DNA of 49,013 nucleotides, taken from contig JANQMD010000016.1 in NCBI GenBank assembly GCA_028280265.1, forward strand, positions 1 through 49,013. The letters are read 5' to 3'. A model generated the notes under the pieces. It ran no database searches. It worked only from the letters and a program-made list of their open reading frames with translations, and was not told the DNA's origin. Position 1 is the stretch's first letter. Each line of letters begins with the position of its first letter. This document shows positions 34,649 through 41,286 of the stretch, in pieces. The stretch is from Flavobacteriaceae bacterium. GTDB taxonomy: Bacteria > Bacteroidota > Bacteroidia > Flavobacteriales > Flavobacteriaceae. A program made the position numbers and the translations under genes.

Positions 34649-35272
34649 CTATGACCTTTCGTTTTTATTCTTTTTTAGGAACCTAGTCTGTTTGATGCTC
34701 TTCCATCTTTTGAATACGTTCTCTTTGATTTTCTTTTTGCTTTTTGATTCTGATTTTGGGTCATACAACATTCCTGTACACAAACACATAGACTGACCGG
34801 TTCTTTGCAAAACGTCATAATTCTTACACGTCTGACAGCCTTTCCAGAATTCTTGATCATCTGTTAGTTCCGAAAAAGTGACGGGTTTGTATCCAAGTTC
34901 ACTATTCATTTTCATAACTGGTAATCCTGTAGTAATACTAAAGACTTTCGCATCTGGAAACTTGGCTCTGGAGTGCTCAAAAATCTTCTTCTTAATCATT
35001 TTGGCAACTCCTTTTCCTCTATAGTTTGGGTGTACAATCAGTCCCGAGTTAGCCACGAATTTTCCATGGTTCCATTTTTCGATATAACAGAACCCTACAA
35101 ATTGATCTCCATCTAATGCAATAACTGCATTACCGTTGTCCATTCTCTGAAGAATGTATTCTGGCGTTCTTCTGGCTATTCCAGTTCCTCTTATATTGGC
35201 AGATTCTTCAATTGTATTACAAATGATATCTGCATATACACCATGTGATTTATTAGCAATAATGATATCCAT
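34649..35272 (-). CDS. GNAT acyltransferase, candidate N-acylglutamate synthase
   Basis: The 207-residue protein has a GNAT fold: NAVIALDGDQFVGFCYIEKW, then the acyl-CoA-binding NYRGKGVAKMIKKKIF. After the domain comes an unusual cysteine cluster (CQTCKNY...MCLCTGM, about residues 150-175) and a very basic tail (KSKKKIKENVFKRW). As first gene of an arginine operon lacking argA and argJ, it is the obvious candidate for acylating glutamate. A GNAT protein with such a role has been proposed for Bacteroides. The cysteine cluster could bind metal. Function is inferred from context. Confidence 0.8.
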   Translation of the reverse strand: MDIIIANKSHGVYADIICNTIEESANIRGTGIARRTPEYILQRMDNGNAVIALDGDQFVGFCYIEKWNHGKFVANSGLIVHPNYRGKGVAKMIKKKIFEHSRAKFPDAKVFSITTGLPVMKMNSELGYKPVTFSELTDDQEFWKGCQTCKNYDVLQRTGQSMCLCTGMLYDPKSESKSKKKIKENVFKRWKSIKQTRFLKKNKNERS

Positions 35273-35365
35273 TATCTTTTCCTTAATTGCAAAATTTCAG
35301 AGTGATAAAACTTTCAAATCTGAATACTTAGTTAAAAATGTTTTTGAAATATTTGTTTTGAAAAT

Positions 35366-35439
35366 GGAACTGGACTCACCTAAGTTCCTACACTAGCACA
35401 TACCCTTACGGGCGACGGCGATTCAAGGGAAGAGTGCTA
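35366..35439 (-). ncRNA. Candidate structured RNA upstream of the arginine operon
   Basis: Two adjacent hairpins stand out in an AT-rich spacer: TAGCAC..CCCTT...AAGGG..GTGCTA (35394-35439) with a GC-rich 17-nt loop, and GGAACT-N11-AGTTCC (35366-35388). They end about 95 nt before the GNAT start, as a cis-leader would. I do not recognise a known riboswitch core. The strand is assigned from the downstream operon and is not proven. Confidence 0.4.
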
Positions 35440-36062
35440 AATGTTGAATATTGAGTTGGAATCATCTCAAATTGAACATTATACGCAGTATCATAAATCT
35501 TATTTACCAAAGAAATCTTTGATAAGGTGCTTTTGATGTTAAAAAATAATATGTGAAATGTTGTGTCCAATGTGATTTTAAAAATAGTGATACTTCGTTA
35601 ATGCTGTCATTATAATCTTAACGGCGGCGTGCGGGAATTGCGGGTACTATTTTGGTTTGTTTTAAAATCATGGGATAAAAGTAGGAAAAGATTTGGACTG
35701 ACAATACAGCAATGCTAGAAAAATTGAATTTTTAACGATTTGATAAAATTTGTAAGAGATTTTGGAGATTTGGTAAAATATAGCTAGAATATTACGGATT
35801 TAATCTTAACCAAATGTCTAAAAAAGAGGTCCGTCTGAATATAGTAAAGTAGAGATTAAAAGACTTTTCTAACAATTAATATTGTTTCAAGAAAAACGTT
35901 ATTATCTACTTTCCAGACACTCTACTTAACATTCCGTAATTAGTTTTAAAGAATAACATAATGCGAATGCTAAAGTGAAAATACAATTCTAAGAGCAATT
36001 CATAACACAATGATTGATGGAATAAAAGCTAAATAACTTAACGTATCTCAACACATCTTAGT
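35440..36062. other. Gene-free stretch
   Basis: No coding frame longer than a few dozen codons is convincing. The only notable patch is a GC-rich run at 35620-35646 in otherwise very AT-rich sequence. No tRNA, clear terminator or full-length repeat of the two dispersed families was seen. Confidence 0.5.
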
Positions 36063-36428
36063 TTATTTTTCTTTCTTAACAGGCACGACACCAGAATCTG
36101 TTCTCTTAAAGCCCACAATTTTTGGAATTTCTTTGTCGTTTGTTTTCACCTGAGTTGTACTTGCCTCTTCAGGCAACTCTGCACTAGCCTTATCCAATTG
36201 TGACCCTACTTCATTTACATCTCCATCTAAGTTTTTTTTACTTTTATCGTTCTCCTTATGCCATTTATTTAAGCGCTTCAGATCAGTGACTTCGCGTTCA
36301 TACATATAAGCATATACACTTCCTTGTTTGTCGTAGCTATCTGTTCCTTTGTTAAGATTTGATTTCGCCTTCCTTTTTGAAGTGGTTTCAACTTTCTTTG
36401 GGCTGTTAGTATTTTTTTTATCCATCAT
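36063..36428 (-). CDS. Small basic hypothetical protein downstream of the zeta-like gene
   Basis: The 121-residue protein (120 from the second ATG) is not recognised. It is rich in Lys, Asn, Ser and Thr, highly charged, and probably largely disordered. A central helical piece reads YAYMYEREVTDLKRLNKWHKE, interrupted here at K. The C-terminus is IVGFKRTDSGVVPVKKEK. It has no signal peptide or membrane segment. It overlaps the end of the zeta-like kinase gene by 11 bp, so the two are translationally coupled and likely work together. An antitoxin or accessory role is possible but unproven. Confidence 0.75.
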   Translation of the reverse strand: MMDKKNTNSPKKVETTSKRKAKSNLNKGTDSYDKQGSVYAYMYEREVTDLKRLNKWHKENDKSKKNLDGDVNEVGSQLDKASAELPEEASTTQVKTNDKEIPKIVGFKRTDSGVVPVKKEK

Positions 36429-37350
36429 TTTCTTCTTTAAATGCTAAAACGGGACTATTTTCTGTTCCTTCAACAAATTTGGGGCTTTCTCCAATATTGA
36501 CATCTGTAGATATTATTCCGAATGATTCAAAATTTTCTCTATAATCAGATTTTAATTTATAGTAGGTCAAAGAAGGTTCATTAGCATAGCCATCAAAAAT
36601 CAATCCTAAAGGAACATATCTTTTAGTTCTCATGAATCTTTTCAATGCTCTTCTTGTTGATTTTATTCTATCCAATTCAATTAAGATGATATGACATTTG
36701 TATCCATTTAGATTTAGCAACTCATTTAAGTGCAGTATTCCCTCAATTTTACTTCCTATTTTTGGGATTACGCAGTTAATTTTATATTCCTCTAAATTTT
36801 GTAATAAGGATTTGAAACCTATTTTCTTCGATTCTCCAAAAATTATATTAGTAGATTCTTCATGCACTAATGTCGCACCAAATTGAAGCTTTTCATATTC
36901 TGGGAGTTTGCGTTTTGCATAATCTGAGTCTAAAATGTAGGCGCCAAATTCATCTGCGATATGATTTGCAATCTTTGACTTTCCAGATGCAGGTAGTCCA
37001 ATAATAATAAAAGCTTCTCCGTCTTGACGTAAAGGTTTTATTGGAGCAGCTCCTCCCTTACCTAATTGAATATCATCATCCGAAGCAAGTCTTTTTTCTA
37101 CAAGTAGTTCTTCAACAATTGCTTTTCTCAAGTTTAATCTATGTTCATCCTCTCTGCTAAAATAATTCCGATAGGCTTTACTATTATAAGTAACATTTAG
37201 ATGATCGAAATTTTCTAGATTTAATTCAGCCTCAACTATTTTAGGAACCATTCCATAGTTCTCCTCTGTAAGTTCAACTCCCAATACATTAATGACAAAA
37301 TGTTCAACCAATTCGAATGTGTCAAGTAATCGTGATTTATTTGTTATCAT
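36418..37350 (-). CDS. Zeta-toxin-like P-loop kinase with N-terminal extension
   Basis: The 310-residue protein has a Walker A motif GLPASGKS at residues 118-125. It is followed by YILDSDYAKRKLPEY (141-152) and GATLVHEESTNIIFGES, the order seen in zeta/PezT toxins, which phosphorylate UDP-sugars. Residues 1 to about 110 form a separate, mostly helical, acidic segment without a recognised domain. It is placed where an epsilon-type antitoxin would act, and no separate epsilon gene is upstream. The downstream overlapping gene encodes a small basic protein. The unit sits alone between long gene-free flanks. A non-toxin nucleotide kinase role remains possible. Confidence 0.75.
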   Translation of the reverse strand: MITNKSRLLDTFELVEHFVINVLGVELTEENYGMVPKIVEAELNLENFDHLNVTYNSKAYRNYFSREDEHRLNLRKAIVEELLVEKRLASDDDIQLGKGGAAPIKPLRQDGEAFIIIGLPASGKSKIANHIADEFGAYILDSDYAKRKLPEYEKLQFGATLVHEESTNIIFGESKKIGFKSLLQNLEEYKINCVIPKIGSKIEGILHLNELLNLNGYKCHIILIELDRIKSTRRALKRFMRTKRYVPLGLIFDGYANEPSLTYYKLKSDYRENFESFGIISTDVNIGESPKFVEGTENSPVLAFKEENDG

Positions 37351-37757
37351 TTTTTTATAGTTTTTTTTAACGTTTGTAATAGTAATAGCAGGATAATCGT
37401 TCTTTTATTGCGGAGTGTTAGGTTCGATCAAATTTGTTTTTAAAGATAGATAAAATTGTGTATTTAAAACAATGAATTATAGTCATCATTGCCAGTAGTA
37501 GATTTCCGACATATTGTCGAGAGTGATTGGTTCTGATTCTAAGGATTCAATGAATTTATTCGTGTTATCAATCAAAACCAAACAAGTAATCAGGCTCTTG
37601 GAAGTTCCAATACTATTAAAACTCTTTTTAGGAAAGGCTATAAAGAATTACGCACGATGGTAGGATTGCTAAAAAAGTAATTTCTATATTTGATGATATG
37701 ATCTTTTTCTCTTTCAAAAAATTATGCTTCTAAGCCATTTTTTTCATAATAAACCCT

Positions 37758-37765
37758 TAAATTTG
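37758..37765 (+). promoter_or_regulatory. Weak candidate -7 element for metK
   Basis: TAAATTTG matches TAnnTTTG and would give a leader of roughly 230 nt. No convincing -33 TTTG accompanies it, so it is only one possibility. Confidence 0.25.
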
Positions 37766-37806
37766 TCGCCAGTTTGGAGGAAAAATTTGACTGATTGCAA
37801 CCTCTT

Positions 37807-37850
37807 GTTCTGAAATTTTATGCTGAGCTTGTCGAAGCATATTTCAGAAC
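37807..37850. repeat. GTTCTGAAAT hairpin enclosing a TTCGACAAGC core
   Basis: GTTCTGAAAT and ATTTCAGAAC are perfect outer arms. Inside, TGCT-GAGCTTGTCGA-AGCA is a second-family core (reverse orientation) with its own short stem. It is nested in the metK leader region. Confidence 0.75.
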
Positions 37851-38006
37851 CTTTTGAATCTTTGCTAAATCGTTGTTAACGATAGACGTTTTTCAAAAGA
37901 GATACTGAAGTGAGTTCAGTATAAAAATGCTAAAGCAGTAATTCACTACTTCTTTTGGCAACCAATCAGACGCTTTTTTTCTTTTTTAATTTTTAAAAAG
38001 ATATAT

Positions 38007-39263
38007 ATGTCATATTTATTTACTTCTGAATCCGTATCAGAAGGACATCCAGATAAGGTTTCGGATCAGATTTCTGATGCATTGATTGATAATTTTTTAG
38101 CTTTTGACTCTGATTCTAAGGTAGCTTGTGAAACTTTGGTAACAACCGGACAGGTAGTTTTGGCTGGTGAAGTAAAGTCCAATACATATTTAGATGTGCA
38201 AAAGATTGCCAGAGATGTAATTAACAAAATTGGTTACACAAAAAGCGAGTACATGTTTGATGGCAGCTCTTGCGGTGTATTGTCTGCAATTCACGAACAA
38301 TCTCCAGATATTAATCAGGGTGTAGACAAAGCGAATAAGGAAGAGCAGGGAGCTGGCGATCAAGGAATGATGTTTGGTTATGCAACTGATGAAACTGAAA
38401 ATTACATGCCTTTGGCCTTGGAACTTTCTCATCGATTATTAATCGAATTAGCAGAATTAAGAAGAGAGAATAAGGATATTACTTATTTAAGACCAGATGC
38501 TAAATCTCAGGTGACTATCGAATATTCTGATGACAATGTGCCTCAAAGAATTGATGCGATTGTGGTTTCTACACAGCACGATGATTTTGATGCTAGTGAA
38601 GAAGTAATGTTGAAAAAAATTAAATCTGATATTGTCAATATTTTAATTCCTAGAGTGGTCGCTAAATTACCTGCTCACATTCAGAAGCTATTCAATGACG
38701 ATATTACGTATCATATCAATCCGACTGGTGTTTTTGTAATTGGTGGACCTCATGGAGATACCGGATTGACTGGGCGTAAAATTATTGTAGATACTTATGG
38801 AGGAAAAGGAGCTCATGGTGGAGGTGCTTTTTCTGGAAAAGATCCTTCGAAAGTAGATAGATCTGGCGCTTATGCTACAAGACATATTGCTAAGAATTTA
38901 GTTGCTGCTGGATTGTGTAAAGAGGTATTGGTTCAGGTTTCTTATGCAATTGGTGTAGCAAGACCAACGAGTATCAATGTTGAGACTTATGGTACTGCCA
39001 ATGTAAATATGACTGATGGTGAGATTAGTAAGGTAGTTGAAACTATTTTTGACATGCGTCCTTATTTTATTGAGCAACGTTTGAAATTAAGAACGCCCAT
39101 CTATTCTGAAACTGCTGCTTACGGACACATGGGAAGAACGCCAGAGGTGAAGACTGTAACGTTTACTAACCCAATGGGAGAGACAGTTTCTCAAGAAGTA
39201 GAAACGTTCACGTGGGAAAAGCTAGATTATGTAGACAAAGTAAAAGAAGCTTTTCAATTGTAA
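38007..39263 (+). CDS. metK: S-adenosylmethionine synthetase
   Basis: The 418-residue protein makes SAM from methionine and ATP. The motifs are [20 protein letters not shown] at the N-terminus, [10 protein letters not shown] around residue 118, [20 protein letters not shown] and the phosphate loop [16 protein letters not shown]. It is the only plus-strand gene of the methionine pathway here, well separated from the metH and metY units whose riboswitches respond to its product. A strong terminator follows. The identification is secure. Confidence 0.98.
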   Translation: MSYLFTSESVSEGHPDKVSDQISDALIDNFLAFDSDSKVACETLVTTGQVVLAGEVKSNTYLDVQKIARDVINKIGYTKSEYMFDGSSCGVLSAIHEQSPDINQGVDKANKEEQGAGDQGMMFGYATDETENYMPLALELSHRLLIELAELRRENKDITYLRPDAKSQVTIEYSDDNVPQRIDAIVVSTQHDDFDASEEVMLKKIKSDIVNILIPRVVAKLPAHIQKLFNDDITYHINPTGVFVIGGPHGDTGLTGRKIIVDTYGGKGAHGGGAFSGKDPSKVDRSGAYATRHIAKNLVAAGLCKEVLVQVSYAIGVARPTSINVETYGTANVNMTDGEISKVVETIFDMRPYFIEQRLKLRTPIYSETAAYGHMGRTPEVKTVTFTNPMGETVSQEVETFTWEKLDYVDKVKEAFQL

Positions 39264-39286
39264 AACTTCTCAATTATATTTAGTGG

Positions 39287-39329
39287 AATGAGGCTGTTGA
39301 AATTAAAATTTCAACAGCCTCATTTTTAT
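39287..39329 (+). terminator. Strong terminator of metK
   Basis: AATGAGGCTGTTGAAATT and its exact complement form an 18-bp stem around AA, followed by a T-rich tail (TTTATTT). It is one of the strongest hairpins in the window and separates metK from the lipoprotein gene. Confidence 0.9.
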
Positions 39330-39354
39330 TTATCTTTAGTCTCAAATCATCATT

Positions 39355-39831
39355 ATGAAGAATGCTATCACACTTCGTATCCTTTCTCTCTTATTTTTGT
39401 GTTTATGTACGATAAGTTGCCAGGATCAGAAATCAAATGAGCAGGATTTGATGATAGCTCTTCAAAAATTCAATGATGCTTTCCAGCAGGGAAACACTAC
39501 GGTTTTATCTTCTATGATTACTGACGAGTACATTCATACGAATGGAAACTCTAAAGCAATCCGAAAAGAAAACTGGTTGACTTATCTTAGAAAAAGAGAA
39601 CAAGAAATCGCAAATGGTACATTAGAAATACCTTTCTATGAAATGGATGAGATTGCTATTGTATTTCATGACCAAACAGCGATTGTTACAGGCAGAGTCA
39701 AAGTTGCTACCAAACGAAACAATGCTATTTTTAATAACTCATACAGAGTAACGCATTTGTGGATAAAAGAAAAAGGCGATTGGAAACGTGCTGGATTCCA
39801 TGATACCAAAATACCTTCCAAAAAGGAATAA
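39355..39831 (+). CDS. DUF4440 / NTF2-like lipoprotein
   Basis: The 158-residue protein starts with a lipoprotein signal peptide ending in the lipobox TISC (about residues 18-21), so it is probably anchored in the periplasm or outer membrane. The mature part has the SnoaL/DUF4440 fold: FNDAFQQGNTTVLSSMITDEY, WLTYLRKREQE, VTGRVKV and RVTHLWIKEKGDWKRAGFH. Such proteins bind small molecules or have unknown roles; no catalytic residues can be named. It has its own terminator, and the metK terminator precedes it. Confidence 0.82.
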   Translation: MKNAITLRILSLLFLCLCTISCQDQKSNEQDLMIALQKFNDAFQQGNTTVLSSMITDEYIHTNGNSKAIRKENWLTYLRKREQEIANGTLEIPFYEMDEIAIVFHDQTAIVTGRVKVATKRNNAIFNNSYRVTHLWIKEKGDWKRAGFHDTKIPSKKE

Positions 39832-39860
39832 AGAATTTCTTGAAACGAAATTCTTTATTT
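39830..39860 (+). terminator. Terminator of the DUF4440 gene
   Basis: AAAGAATTTC and GAAATTCTTT form a perfect 10-bp stem with a 7-nt loop overlapping the stop codon region. TATTT follows. Confidence 0.65.
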
Positions 39861-39886
39861 AGATTCCTGCCTTCGCAGGAATGACA
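39861..39886. repeat. Short repeat AGATTCCTGC..GCAGGAATGACA
   Basis: This compact 26-bp variant has AGATTCCTGC facing GCAGGAATGACA. It shares the AGATT.. and ..AATGACA ends with the TGTCATTNCGA family. Confidence 0.65.
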
Positions 39887-39899
39887 TTTTCAAAGGAAA

Positions 39900-39920
39900 C
39901 CTCGACACAGAGCGTCGAGG
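39900..39920. terminator. Hairpin between convergent genes
   Basis: CCTCGAC and GTCGAGG form a perfect 7-bp stem. Moderately T-rich tails occur on both sides (AATTCTTTT on plus, TTTCCTTTG on minus), so it may end the minus-strand flavoprotein transcript. Confidence 0.5.
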
Positions 39921-39932
39921 AATTCTTTTAGA

Positions 39933-41078
39933 TTAAAAAATAGCGCTCTTTAGCTTTTCCTTGAGCCTCTTCATAATATCTCTTGGGTAACTTCTATTCC
40001 CCATGAAAACTTCTGTCATGGCCTCGCAAAATTTTTCTCCATATCTCTTCATTAAGAAGTTTCTGATCTTGTGTTGCTCGTAAAACAATTTAGCTAGTTT
40101 TTCTCCAACTTGTAACTCTGGCAAAAGGTTTTCATTCAATTTTTCATTGTATAAATCTTCTGCTTTCTTTAGATTCAATTCACTTTCTATGATGGCATCA
40201 GCAGCTAAATTACCAGATAGAATAGCGTTTGAGATTCCTTCGGCAGTTACAGGATCTGCAAAACCGGCTGCGTCACCTACCAAAAAGACTCCTTTTCTAG
40301 TATAATCGTCCGTTCTTGGGGTTACAGGAATTTGAAATCCATGGAATTCTTCTTCTTCAACTTCCTCTATTCCTAGCGTTACAAGGTATTCTTTGTATAA
40401 TTTCTTTAAATCAATTTTTGTTCTTCTTGCAGACGCTAAACCTATAGACAGGTGGTTCTTTTTTGGAAAGCACCATCCGTATCCTAATGGAACAGCGTCA
40501 AAATCGAAACGTACTTCTTTGCTCAAACGCTCGAAATCTTCGTCGTTTACTTTTACTTCGTATTCGAGTGCTGGAATTAAGTAACGTGTTTCTTCCCACC
40601 CCGTTAATTTTGCAGTGACACTTAATGCTCCATCGGCTGCAATCACAAATTTTGTTTTTACATCTCCTTGTGAAGTATGTAAAGTAAGTTCATCACCAAA
40701 TGTGATGTTCTTTAATTTATGGTTTTGAAGTAATGTAACTCCTGCTTCTTTAGCTTTTTCAACAATCAGATTATCAAAATCATCACGCATAATCATGGTG
40801 ATAATCGGCTCTTCTCTCTCTGTGGTGAGATGAATCCCCATCTTTCCAAAGAACAGATCAATCTTACTGAACTCTCTTTCAACTACTGGAGTGATATCAA
40901 ATGGTAGTTTTCTTCTCCCTCTGTAGACAAAACCTCCTCCACAAGTCTTATATCTTGGTAATGTTTCTTTCTCAATAATTACTGTAGATATTCCTGCTTC
41001 TGCAAGCTTGAGTGCTGCTGAAGCTCCTGCGGGTCCACTCCCTATAACGGCTACATCATATGTTTTCATTTCGCTCAT
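39933..41078 (-). CDS. Geranylgeranyl-reductase-family flavoprotein
   Basis: The 381-residue protein is an FAD-dependent oxidoreductase of the geranylgeranyl reductase family. It has the Rossmann motif VIGSGPAGASAALKL at the N-terminus, YKTCGGGFVYRG at about residues 43-54, and the FAD-contacting GVFLVGDAAGFADPVTAEGI. Members reduce isoprenoid double bonds or act in quinone or lipid metabolism; the substrate cannot be deduced here. It is a monocistronic minus-strand gene between the DUF4440 gene and the beta-barrel locus. A second ATG three codons in is equally possible as start. Confidence 0.87.
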   Translation of the reverse strand: MSEMKTYDVAVIGSGPAGASAALKLAEAGISTVIIEKETLPRYKTCGGGFVYRGRRKLPFDITPVVEREFSKIDLFFGKMGIHLTTEREEPIITMIMRDDFDNLIVEKAKEAGVTLLQNHKLKNITFGDELTLHTSQGDVKTKFVIAADGALSVTAKLTGWEETRYLIPALEYEVKVNDEDFERLSKEVRFDFDAVPLGYGWCFPKKNHLSIGLASARRTKIDLKKLYKEYLVTLGIEEVEEEEFHGFQIPVTPRTDDYTRKGVFLVGDAAGFADPVTAEGISNAILSGNLAADAIIESELNLKKAEDLYNEKLNENLLPELQVGEKLAKLFYEQHKIRNFLMKRYGEKFCEAMTEVFMGNRSYPRDIMKRLKEKLKSAIF

Positions 41079-41149
41079 TTAAAAGTTGATCGAATCCAAA
41101 GTTTTCTTATGAATTGAGAGTACGAAAATAAGGAAACGTAGGAAATAAA

Positions 41150-41283
41150 AAAACCTCTCCATTACTGAATTACACTTCGACCCACTTCGGTAAACCTGTC
41201 TGCCCTGCCTAACCGTCAGGCAGGCGACAAAGGCAGGCTCAGCACAAGAGCTCAGTGTAAAAGTTCAGCACAAGGAGAGGTTT
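41150..41283 (-). terminator. Terminator of the beta-barrel gene, split by repeats
   Basis: AAACCTCTCC follows the stop on the minus strand, and GGAGAGGTTTTTTTATTT is found only 113 bp later. The two arms and the T-tract form a classic terminator, but the loop is filled by a repeat cluster with CTTCGAC, CAGTGTAA and a CCTGCC palindrome. Confidence 0.65.
41204..41224. repeat. CCTGCCT palindrome
   Basis: CCTGCCT-N7-AGGCAGG lies in the loop of the split terminator and resembles the palindromes at 864-880 and 16396-16411. Confidence 0.7.
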
Positions 41284-41286
41284 CTG

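Larger units (their letters stand above)
37351..38006. other. Gene-free stretch before metK
   Basis: The 656-bp spacer between the zeta-like gene and metK holds a short HTH-like open remnant (37543-37680, plus strand), possible -7 boxes TATATTTG (37685-37692) and TAAATTTG (37758-37765) without good -33 partners, a repeat hairpin (37807-37850) and a small hairpin ATACTGAA/TTCAGTAT (37902-37922). I see no known SAM-responsive leader for metK. Confidence 0.5.

Noticed and set aside
37851..38006. SAM riboswitch in front of metK
   Set aside because: The S-box core segments are absent; only small hairpins and T-rich runs are present.
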